Positions 42,595-49,984 of a stretch of 64,000 nt of DNA are shown in pieces. Location of the stretch: the NCBI RefSeq assembly GCF_027587205.1, contig NZ_JAPDOD010000018.1:98854-162853 (forward strand), given 5' to 3'. The stretch comes from Solirubrobacter ginsenosidimutans. Its GTDB lineage: Bacteria; Actinomycetota; Thermoleophilia; Solirubrobacterales; Solirubrobacteraceae. The position numbers and the translations under genes are program-made. The first letter of the stretch is position 1, and each line of letters opens with the position of its first letter. The notes beneath the pieces are model-generated. The model searched no databases, was not told where the DNA came from, and was given only the letters and a program-made list of their open reading frames with translations.

Positions 42595-45418
42595 TCTTCT
42601 TCTTCCCGGCCTGCACGGTCACCACGCCCACCGTGACCCGCGTGAGTGTGCCCGCGCAGGAGTCCTGAACGAGCCATTTGGTGCCGCGGACCGTGGCCGC
42701 GCTGTACTGCCCCTTGGTCCGGAACTTGCCCTTCCCGTCGCCCCAGAGCTTGCGGGACTTGGGCTTCTTCGCGGAGCTGCTCGCCTTGCCCTTCGGGCAC
42801 GGGGCGAGCGGCTCGTTGAGGGTCAGGTCCGTGGTCTGCGCGGTCTGGGAGACCTTGAACATCCCGTCGTAGAACTTCGCGGTCTCCAGCTTGCCGTCGG
42901 CGCCGACCGAGGTGAGGACGACGACGCCCTTGCGCGCGTCGATCGTCTGGCCCAGCGGAACCGCCTCGCCGGCCGCGAGGGTGTGGCACTTGACGCCGGG
43001 CTTCTCGCAGACCTGGATGGTCCCGCTCGCCGGCGCGGCCACGACGTCCTGCTTGAACTCCGGCTGCGGCGTCGCCGTCGGGACCGGCGTCGCGGTCGGA
43101 ACGGCGGTCGGAACGGTCGTCGGGACGGTCGTCGCCCCGACGTTGAACGTCCGCGTGGCGGGCGCCGGGTCCGGGTTGCCGGTGGCGTCGATCGCGCGGA
43201 CCGAGAACGTGTGCTGGCCGGGCGGCAGATCGGGGAGCGTGTACGGCGAGCTGCAGCCCTGATAGGAGCCGCCGTCGAGGCTGCACTCGAACCGGGCGAG
43301 CGGATCGCCCGACGAGAACATGAACGTCGCGATCGCGCCCTCGATCGCTTCGGCCTCGATCGTGGTGTCGGGCGGCACCGCTTCGCCTTGCGAGTAGTTC
43401 GGCGACGTCACGGGTGCCGGATCCGACGTGGTGGCTGCCGTCAGCCGATACGGACCGGCGCTCGCGGGGTTGGTGATGTTGTCGAACGTGACCCGGAGCG
43501 TGTCCCCTGCTTTGATCGTGGCGTTGGTGGTCAGCCAGCAGGTGACGGTGATCCCGCTCGGGCCGTAGCACCCGCCGATGTTCGCGCCCGTGGTGTCGTT
43601 GTGGACGACCCCTCCGGTCCAGCCGGGGAAGGTCGTCCCGGCGGGGAAGCCGAAGATCAGCTGGCTGTTGGCGGCTTCGGCGAGCGCCCCGGTGCTGGAG
43701 GTGGTGAAGCGCACCACGTAGCGCGCGCGGGCCGCGGGTGCGAGCGAGGAGACCGCGGCGGTCAGGCCGGTGATGGTGTGGTTGGCGACGATGGTCGCGG
43801 GTGTGGTCTGTGCGGTGGGGTCTGAGGTGGTGGAGGCGCTGAAGGTGCCGGAGGCGCTCGGGTTGGTGACGCCGTCGAAGGTGACGGTGATGGCGGTGTT
43901 GGCGTTGATGGTGCCGTTGGTGGTCAGCCAGCAGGTGACCGAGGTGCCGTTGGGGCCGTAGCAGCCGCCGGCGGTGGCGCCGCCGACGGTGATCGTTCCG
44001 CCGCCCCAGCCGGGGAAGGTCGTGCCGGCGGGGAAGGTGAAGATGAGCTGGCTGTTGGCGGCTTCGGCGAGCGCGCCGGTGCTGGAGGTGGTGAAGGTGG
44101 CGACGTAGCGGGTGCGTGCGCCGGCGGCGTTGCTGGGGGAGGCGTTGGTGACCGTCAGGCCGGTGATCGTGTGGTTGGCGACGATGGTCGCGGGTGTGGT
44201 CTGGACGGTGGGGTCTGAGGTGGTGGAGGCGCTGAAGGTGCCGGAGGCGCCCGGGTTGGTGACGCCGTCGAAGGTGACGGTGACGGGCGTGTTGGCGTTG
44301 ATGGTGCCGTTGGTCGTCAGCCAGCAGGTGACCGAGGTGCCACTGGGGCCGTAGCAGCCGCCCGCGGTCGTGCCGCCGACGGTGATCGTCCCGCCGCCCC
44401 AGCCGGGGAAGGTCGTACCGGTCGGGAAATCGAAGCGCAGCTCGCTGTTGGCGGCTTCGGCGAGCGCGCCGGTGCTGGAGGTCGTGAAGCTGGCGACGTA
44501 GCGGGTGCGTGCGCCGGCGGCGTTGCTGGGGGAGGCGTTGGTGACCGTCAGGCCCGTGATCGTGTGGTTGGCGACGACGGTCGCGGGTGTGGTCTGGACG
44601 GCGGGGTCTGAGGTGGTGGAGGCGCTGAAGGTGCCGGAAGCGCCCGGGTTGGTCACGCCGTCGAAGGTCACCGTGATCCTGGTGCCCGCGGCGATCGTGC
44701 TGTTGGTGTTCAGCCAGCAGGTGACCGAGGTGCCGTTGGGGCCGTAGCAGCCGCCGGCGGTGGCGCCTCCGACGGTGATCGTGCCGCCGCCCCAGCCGGG
44801 GAAGGTCGTGCCGGTCGGGAAGTTGAAGATGAGCTGGCTGTTCGCGGATTCCGAGAGGGCGCCCGTGCCCGAGGTGGTGAAGCTGGCGACGTAGCGCGTG
44901 CGCGCGCCGGCGGCGTTGCTCGGGACGGTGTTGTCGACCGTCAGCCCGGTGATCGTGCCCGCGGTCACGACGCTAAAGAGCGGCGACGTGACGAGGTCCA
45001 CGTCAGCCGTCGTGGACAGCGTGAGCGAGCGATCACCCGCCGTCGGCGGGTTCGTCACGCCCTCGAGGGTCAGCGACACCGCGGTGGACGCACCGATCGA
45101 GGCCCCGGTATTGAGCCAGCAGTCCACGTTCACGCCGCTCGGCCCGAAGCACCCACCCACGGTCGTGCCACCGACCGACAGGATGCCGCCGCCCCACCCC
45201 GGGAACGTCGTCCCGGTGGGAAACGCGACGTGGATGCGCGCGTTCGCCCCGGTCAGCGTCCCCGTGGCCGAGGTCGTCAGCTGGACGACGTAGTTGGTCT
45301 GCCCGCCGGCGGCGTTGGTCGGCGCGGCGTTGGTGACCGAGACATTGGAGACGCCGCTGGCGAAGGCGGGTGAGGCGAAGGCGAGAACGGCGAACAGCGT
45401 CACGACGAACAGGCGCAT
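42548..45418 (-). CDS. Secreted repeat protein with FecR-like C-terminal domain
   Basis: Large exported protein, 956 aa from the ATG at 45418. A Sec signal peptide covers about residues 1-21. Residues 22-677 are five tandem ~131-residue beta-rich repeats (each with GTTFPGW, a GGC(Y/F)GP-x2-V-x-CWL pair of cysteines and a VTNP turn). An Ig-like domain follows (about 690-770, FECSLDGGSYQGCSSPYTL), then a VPT/TPVPT linker and a C-terminal FecR-like domain (about 800-956) ending in a basic KKKITLRAGKRYLAK. No sortase signal or anchor is present. It is probably a cell-surface or matrix protein with paired cysteines in every repeat. The 3' end overlaps the convergent gene. Confidence 0.8.
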   Translation of the reverse strand: MRLFVVTLFAVLAFASPAFASGVSNVSVTNAAPTNAAGGQTNYVVQLTTSATGTLTGANARIHVAFPTGTTFPGWGGGILSVGGTTVGGCFGPSGVNVDCWLNTGASIGASTAVSLTLEGVTNPPTAGDRSLTLSTTADVDLVTSPLFSVVTAGTITGLTVDNTVPSNAAGARTRYVASFTTSGTGALSESANSQLIFNFPTGTTFPGWGGGTITVGGATAGGCYGPNGTSVTCWLNTNSTIAAGTRITVTFDGVTNPGASGTFSASTTSDPAVQTTPATVVANHTITGLTVTNASPSNAAGARTRYVASFTTSSTGALAEAANSELRFDFPTGTTFPGWGGGTITVGGTTAGGCYGPSGTSVTCWLTTNGTINANTPVTVTFDGVTNPGASGTFSASTTSDPTVQTTPATIVANHTITGLTVTNASPSNAAGARTRYVATFTTSSTGALAEAANSQLIFTFPAGTTFPGWGGGTITVGGATAGGCYGPNGTSVTCWLTTNGTINANTAITVTFDGVTNPSASGTFSASTTSDPTAQTTPATIVANHTITGLTAAVSSLAPAARARYVVRFTTSSTGALAEAANSQLIFGFPAGTTFPGWTGGVVHNDTTGANIGGCYGPSGITVTCWLTTNATIKAGDTLRVTFDNITNPASAGPYRLTAATTSDPAPVTSPNYSQGEAVPPDTTIEAEAIEGAIATFMFSSGDPLARFECSLDGGSYQGCSSPYTLPDLPPGQHTFSVRAIDATGNPDPAPATRTFNVGATTVPTTVPTAVPTATPVPTATPQPEFKQDVVAAPASGTIQVCEKPGVKCHTLAAGEAVPLGQTIDARKGVVVLTSVGADGKLETAKFYDGMFKVSQTAQTTDLTLNEPLAPCPKGKASSSAKKPKSRKLWGDGKGKFRTKGQYSAATVRGTKWLVQDSCAGTLTRVTVGVVTVQAGKKKITLRAGKRYLAKPPR
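43390..45355 (-). repeat. Five tandem ~393-bp coding repeats
   Basis: The repeats start at about 45355 (divergent first copy), 44953, 44560, 44167 and 43774, and the last four are exactly 393 bp apart. The three central units are near-identical at DNA level over long stretches, including synonymous positions, while the first and last have drifted. This indicates recent duplication or gene conversion of the middle units. Copy number may vary between strains. Confidence 0.85.
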
Positions 45419-45470
45419 CGCCACGACCCTATTCCTGATGAGAAGCCCGTGGGTGCGGCTGCCTCCCCTT

Positions 45471-46232
45471 TCAGGTAGTCAGCATCCCGCCGTCAACCGG
45501 AAGGACGATCCCGGTTACATAGGAAGCAGCATCGCTCGCGAGAAAGACCAGCGCCGCGACCAGTTCCTCCGGATCGCCCGCCCGCCCCGCCGGCACGCGG
45601 ATCATCATCGCGTCCAGGTAGCCGTCGGGGTACTGCTCCGTCATCTCGCTCGGGAAGAAGCCGGGCGCGAGCGCGTTGACGCGGATGCCCTTGCGGCCGG
45701 TCCATTGCGCGGCGAGATCGCGCGTGAGCCCGATGATCGCGGCCTTGCTCGACGCGTACGCCGCCTGCGGGAGCGCGCCGGTGGTCTGGCCGAGGACGGA
45801 GCCGATGTTGACGATGCTCGAACCCGGCTTCATCACCCGCCCGCACGCCTGCGCCATCCAGTAGGAGCCGTTGAGGTTGACGTCGATCACGCGGCGGAAC
45901 TCGTCCGGCGTCTCGCGCGTGGCCGGGACGGCGGTGCCGACGCCCGCGTTGTTGACCAGGATGTCCACCTTGCCGAGCCCGTCGACGGCCTCCGCGACGA
46001 CGCGCGTGCAGTCGTCCGGGAGCGAGACGTCCGCGGTGACCGCGACGCAGCGGCGGCCGAGCGCTTCGACCTGGGATGCGGTGCCTTTGAGGCGGTCGGC
46101 GCGGCGGGCGGCGATGACGACGTCGGCGCCGGCCTCGGCCAGGCCGACGGCGAACGCCGCCCCGAGGCCGGAGGAGGCGCCGGTGACGACGGCGACCTTG
46201 CCGTCGAGACGGAAGCGGTCGAGCACGGGCAT
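45471..46232 (-). CDS. SDR-family oxidoreductase (FabG-like)
   Basis: Classical short-chain dehydrogenase of 253 aa from the ATG at 46232. It has the cofactor motif TGASSGLGAAFA, Arg-rich AARRADRL after beta-2 (favouring NADPH), NNAGVGT, the catalytic Ser in NIGSVLG, Tyr and Lys in YASSKAAIIGL and the C-terminal ASYVTGIVLPVDGGM. It resembles FabG/gluconate-dehydrogenase-type enzymes, and the substrate is unknown. The reading frame stays open far upstream of 46232, but that part is antisense to the decarboxylase gene, so it is not included. Confidence 0.9.
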   Translation of the reverse strand: MPVLDRFRLDGKVAVVTGASSGLGAAFAVGLAEAGADVVIAARRADRLKGTASQVEALGRRCVAVTADVSLPDDCTRVVAEAVDGLGKVDILVNNAGVGTAVPATRETPDEFRRVIDVNLNGSYWMAQACGRVMKPGSSIVNIGSVLGQTTGALPQAAYASSKAAIIGLTRDLAAQWTGRKGIRVNALAPGFFPSEMTEQYPDGYLDAMMIRVPAGRAGDPEELVAALVFLASDAASYVTGIVLPVDGGMLTT

Positions 46233-46331
46233 CTCCGGCACGCTACCGGCCGTCGCGGCAACGAACGCCGGCGGGTCGCCTTGGACTTTCCACGAAGGCG
46301 CGCCGGGTGCGGCGGGAATAGGTTCCCGGCC

Positions 46332-47585
46332 GTGGACGACCTTCTCACGCTCTTCCCACCGGGCGCAGGCCGCGACGCCGACGGGATGCTGCGCGTCGGG
46401 GGCTGCCGGGCGGACGCGCTCGCCGAGCAGTTCGGGACGCCGGCGCTGATCGTCGCCGAGCCCGCGCTGCGTGAGCGGGCGCGCGAGTACCTCGCGGAGC
46501 TGGCGGCGCGCTGGCCGCGCTCGCGGGTCGTGTTCGCCTCCAAGGCGTTCCCCGCCACCGCGGTCCAGCGGGTGATGGTCGAGGAGGGGTTGGGGCTCGA
46601 CGTCGCGGGCGGGGGCGAGATCGTCACGGCTTTGAAGGCCGGCGTCGATCCGGCGCTGATCGTGCACCACGGCAACGCCAAGGGCGACGAGGAGATCGCC
46701 ATGGCCGTCGAGCACGGCATCGGGCTCGTCGTGGTCGACAACGCCGACGACGTCGACCGGCTCGAGGCGACGGTGCCCGCCGGCCGCACGCAGGACGTCC
46801 TGGTGCGGGTGATCCCGGGCGTCACCGCCGACACCCACGCCCACGTCCTCACCGGTCACGAAGGCTCGAAGTTCGGGCTGATGCCCGCGGACGCCGCGCG
46901 GCTGATCACCCGTATCGAGCGCAGCACCAAGCTGCGGATGCGCGGCGTGCACGTCCACGTCGGTTCGCAGATCCTCGACGTCGGGCCGTTCGCGGATTCC
47001 GTCGCGCCGGTCGCCGCGCTCGGTGAGTTCGACATCTACGACCTCGGCGGCGGGTTGGGCGCGCGCTACTCGTACGCCGATCACCCGCCGACGGTCGCGG
47101 CATACCTCGACGCGTTGATCGGAGCCGCGCGCGAGCATCTGCCGCCCGCCGCCGAGATCATCATCGAGCCGGGCCGCAGCATGGTCGCCGCGGCCGCGTT
47201 CACGCTCTATCGCGTCGTCACGGTCAAGCGCGGCGCGATCACGTTCGTGGCGGTCGACGGCGGCATGGGCGACAACCTCGAGGTCGCGCTGTTCGACCAG
47301 CGCTTCGAGGCCGCGATCGCCGACCGCTTCGGAGGCGAGGAGCTTGTGACGGTCGTCGGCCGGCACTGCGAGAGCGGTGACGTGCTCGTCGACGGCGTCC
47401 GCCTGGACGCCCCAAAGGTCGGCGACCTGCTCGCCGTCCCGGCCACCGGTGCCTACTGCCACACGATGGCCAACAACTACAACGGCAACCGCCGGATCCC
47501 GGTGGTCTTCGCCGGCGCGGGCACGGCCCGCGCTGTGGTGCGGCGCGAGAGCTGGCAGGACCTGCTCGCGCGCGACGTCGAGTAG
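46332..47585 (+). CDS. PLP-dependent decarboxylase, LysA-like
   Basis: Fold-type III decarboxylase of the diaminopimelate/ornithine group, 417 aa from the GTG at 46332. The PLP lysine is in VVFASKAFPA, the substrate helix is GLGLDVAGGGEI, GVHVHVGSQI follows, the phosphate-binding loop is DLGGGLGARYS, EPGRSMVA is present, the second-subunit active-site Cys is in GRHCESGDVL, and the C-terminal Tyr lies in YCHTMANNYN. This motif set matches diaminopimelate decarboxylase (last step of lysine synthesis). A related amino-acid decarboxylase is possible, because it sits beside an amino-acid permease and not in a lysine operon. Confidence 0.82.
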   Translation: MDDLLTLFPPGAGRDADGMLRVGGCRADALAEQFGTPALIVAEPALRERAREYLAELAARWPRSRVVFASKAFPATAVQRVMVEEGLGLDVAGGGEIVTALKAGVDPALIVHHGNAKGDEEIAMAVEHGIGLVVVDNADDVDRLEATVPAGRTQDVLVRVIPGVTADTHAHVLTGHEGSKFGLMPADAARLITRIERSTKLRMRGVHVHVGSQILDVGPFADSVAPVAALGEFDIYDLGGGLGARYSYADHPPTVAAYLDALIGAAREHLPPAAEIIIEPGRSMVAAAAFTLYRVVTVKRGAITFVAVDGGMGDNLEVALFDQRFEAAIADRFGGEELVTVVGRHCESGDVLVDGVRLDAPKVGDLLAVPATGAYCHTMANNYNGNRRIPVVFAGAGTARAVVRRESWQDLLARDVE

Positions 47586-47604
47586 CTCGACCCAGAGGAG
47601 AGAG

Positions 47605-49032
47605 ATGGCAACGGTCAAGCAGCCCCTGCTTCAGCAGGTCCTGCGTCGTAAGCCCGTACCCGCGATGACCGCGGAGGCGGGGACGGACACCGAGCACGGC
47701 GAGCTGGCACGCTCGATCGGGCTCTTCCAGCTGTCGATGTTCGGGATCGGCGCCACGATCGGCACCGGCATTTTCATCGTGCTCACGCAGGCGGTGCCGG
47801 TCGCGGGGCCCGCCGTGATCTGGTCGTTCGTGCTCGCGGGCACGGTCGCCGGGCTGACCGCGATCTGTTACGCGGAGCTCGCGAGCGCGGTGCCGGTCTC
47901 GGGCTCTTCGTACTCGTACGCGTACGCGACTCTGGGCGAGGGCGTGGCGATGGTCGTCGCCGCCTGCCTGCTGCTCGAGTACGGCGTCAGCGCCGCCGCG
48001 GTCGCGGTCGGGTGGTCGCAATATCTGAACGAGCTGCTGGACAACCTGTTCGGCTTCACGATCCCCGAGAACCTGTCGCAGGCGCCGGAGGCGGGCGGGA
48101 TCTTCAACCTGCCCGCCGTGATCCTGGTCGGGCTGTGCGCGCTGCTGCTGATCCGCGGCGCGAGCGAGTCCGCGAAGGTCAACGCGGCGATGGTGATGAT
48201 CAAGCTCGGCGTGCTCGTCCTGTTCGTCGTGCTCGGCCTGCAGGGCTGGAGCTCGGACAACCTGTCGGACTTCACGCCGTTCGGTCTCAACGGGATCACG
48301 TCGGCGGCCGGGATCATCTTCTTCTCCTACATCGGGCTCGACGCGGTGTCGACCGCCGGCGAGGAGGTCAAGAACCCGCGGCGCACGATGCCGCTGGCGA
48401 TCATCATCTCGCTCGTCGTGGTGACCGCGGTGTACGTCGCCGTGGCGATCGTCGCCGTGGCCGCGCAGCCGGTCAGCGCGTTCGACGGTCAGGAGGCGGG
48501 GCTCGCCGCGATCCTGGAGGACGTCACCGGGTCGACCTGGCCGGCCACGGTTCTGGCCGCGGGCGCGGTCGTGTCGATCTTCAGCGTCACGCTCGTCGTG
48601 ATCTACGGCCAGACGCGGATCCTGTTCGCGATGGGGCGCGACGGCATGATCCCGCCGCTGTTTCACCGCGTGAACCCGAAGACGATGACGCCCGTGCCCG
48701 CGACGATCATCGTCGCCGTCGTGGTGTCGCTGCTGGCGGGTGTGCTGCCGATCAACTTCCTCGCGGAGATGACGAGCATCGGCACGCTGGTGGCGTTCCT
48801 GGTCGTCTCGGTCGGTGTGATGGTGCTGCGGCGCACCGCGCCGGACCTGCCGCGCGGGTTCAAGGTGCCGGGCTATCCGGTGACGCCGATCCTCTCGATC
48901 GCGGGCTGCTTCTGGATCATCAAGGACCTGCGGGCGGTGACGATCTACGTCTTCCTGATCTGGGCGTCGGTGGCGCTTGCCTGGTACTTCGTCTACGGCA
49001 TCAGGCATTCCGAGCTGGGGAAGGCGAAGTGA
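47605..49032 (+). CDS. APC-family amino acid permease (cationic amino acid type)
   Basis: Twelve-helix transporter of 475 aa in the amino acid-polyamine-organocation superfamily. The unwound first helix is SMFGIGATIGTGIFIVLTQA, followed by GPAVIWSFVLAGTVAGLTAICYAELASAVPVSGSSYSYAYA. Helix 6 is IFFSYIGLDAVSTAGEEVKNPRRTMP, then QTRILFAMGRDGM. This matches the CAT/YfnA branch for cationic amino acids. The start at 47605 has AGAGGAGAG directly upstream. It overlaps the downstream universal stress protein by GTGA, a pairing that is common for APC permeases and may allow ATP-linked regulation. Confidence 0.92.
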   Translation: MATVKQPLLQQVLRRKPVPAMTAEAGTDTEHGELARSIGLFQLSMFGIGATIGTGIFIVLTQAVPVAGPAVIWSFVLAGTVAGLTAICYAELASAVPVSGSSYSYAYATLGEGVAMVVAACLLLEYGVSAAAVAVGWSQYLNELLDNLFGFTIPENLSQAPEAGGIFNLPAVILVGLCALLLIRGASESAKVNAAMVMIKLGVLVLFVVLGLQGWSSDNLSDFTPFGLNGITSAAGIIFFSYIGLDAVSTAGEEVKNPRRTMPLAIIISLVVVTAVYVAVAIVAVAAQPVSAFDGQEAGLAAILEDVTGSTWPATVLAAGAVVSIFSVTLVVIYGQTRILFAMGRDGMIPPLFHRVNPKTMTPVPATIIVAVVVSLLAGVLPINFLAEMTSIGTLVAFLVVSVGVMVLRRTAPDLPRGFKVPGYPVTPILSIAGCFWIIKDLRAVTIYVFLIWASVALAWYFVYGIRHSELGKAK

Positions 49033-49859
49033 CCTTCGTCGTCGGCTTCGCGCCGGACGGCCGCGGGCGGGCGGTGCTGGAGCTCGCCGGGATGCTCGCC
49101 CGCTCGGCCGGGGAGGACCTGCTCGTCGCCGCCGTCGTTCCGAGTCCCTGGTCGCCCGGGCCGGCGCGCGTCGACGCCGAGTACCAGGCGGAGCTGGGGG
49201 AGACCGCGGAGGCGGCGCTCTCCGAGGCACGGTTGCGGCTCCCGTCCGACGCGCGCTTCGTGGTCCACCACGCGCGCTCGACCCCGGCCGGGTTGATCGA
49301 GGTCGCCGAGGAGGCCGACGCGCGGCTGATCGTGCTCGGCTCGGCGTCGCACGGCGCGCTGGGCCATGTGTCCTTGGGCAGCGTCTCGGACCGGCTCGTG
49401 CACAGCTCGCCGGTTCCCTTGGCGCTGGCGCCGCGTGGGTTCCGCTGCCGGGGCGGGTGCCCGGTGCGGCGCGTGACGGCGGCCTTCGGCGGTGGTGACG
49501 ACTCGCTGGTCGTCGCCGCCGGGAAGGTGGCGGCGGACGTTGGCGCCGCGCTGCGGGTGACGTCGCTCGCGGTGCGGCCGCGGGCGCCGATCGAGGCGGG
49601 TGTGGGGCGTGAGGGCGAGGACGCGATCGTGACGCAGTGGGAGCGCGACGTCGCGGCGGCGCTCGGCGACGGCTACGACCTCGTCATCGGGCGCGGGGAA
49701 TCGTGGGAGGAGGCGCTCGAGGACGTCGACTGGGCCGACGGCGACGTGCTCGTCGTGGGCTCGAGCTCGCTCGGCCCGGTCGCGCGGGTGTTCCTCGGGT
49801 CGCGCTCGGCGAAGATCGTGCGCCACTCGCCGGTGCCGGTCGTCGTCGTCCCGCGCTGA
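49029..49859 (+). CDS. Universal stress protein, tandem UspA domains
   Basis: A 276-aa protein with two Usp domains. The first (about 1-138) has a partly degenerate nucleotide loop (IVLGSASHGALGHVSLGSVSDRLVHSSPVPLALAPRG). The second ends VLVVGSSSLGPVARVFLGSRSAKIVRHSPVPVVVVPR, close to the G-x2-G-x9-G-S/T ATP-binding pattern. The GTG start overlaps the permease stop, so it is translated with the transporter and may tune it. A palindromic repeat follows six bases after the stop. Confidence 0.9.
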   Translation: MTFVVGFAPDGRGRAVLELAGMLARSAGEDLLVAAVVPSPWSPGPARVDAEYQAELGETAEAALSEARLRLPSDARFVVHHARSTPAGLIEVAEEADARLIVLGSASHGALGHVSLGSVSDRLVHSSPVPLALAPRGFRCRGGCPVRRVTAAFGGGDDSLVVAAGKVAADVGAALRVTSLAVRPRAPIEAGVGREGEDAIVTQWERDVAAALGDGYDLVIGRGESWEEALEDVDWADGDVLVVGSSSLGPVARVFLGSRSAKIVRHSPVPVVVVPR

Positions 49860-49864
49860 ACGGG

Positions 49865-49932
49865 GGGGTCAGACCCCTCAACATTGCGAACCCAGCTGCA
49901 GAGCCAAAACAAATGTTAAGGGGTCTGACCCC
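49865..49932. repeat. Paired palindromic element in a convergent intergenic gap (copy 3)
   Basis: Two 21-base arms, 49865-49885 and 49912-49932, are reverse complements with a single mismatch and enclose a 26-base loop. Each arm contains its own small palindrome: GGGGTCAGACCCC in the first and GGGGTCTGACCCC in the second. The element fills the gap between the universal stress gene (+) and the LuxR regulator gene (-), again at a convergent junction, and shares its core with the 4391-4500 element. It could form a large cruciform or a strong RNA hairpin in either direction. Confidence 0.8.
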
Positions 49933-49984
49933 CTAGTCGTTGGGGGTGCTGCCCGACCCGGCCGTCGCGGCCAAGCGGCGATCG

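Noticed and set aside
43390..45355. CRISPR array
   Set aside because: The repeats are 393 bp, contiguous and coding, with no spacers.
46233..47618. Upstream extension of the SDR frame to 47618
   Set aside because: The extra ~460 codons are antisense to the LysA-like decarboxylase. The SDR N-terminus is complete from 46232.
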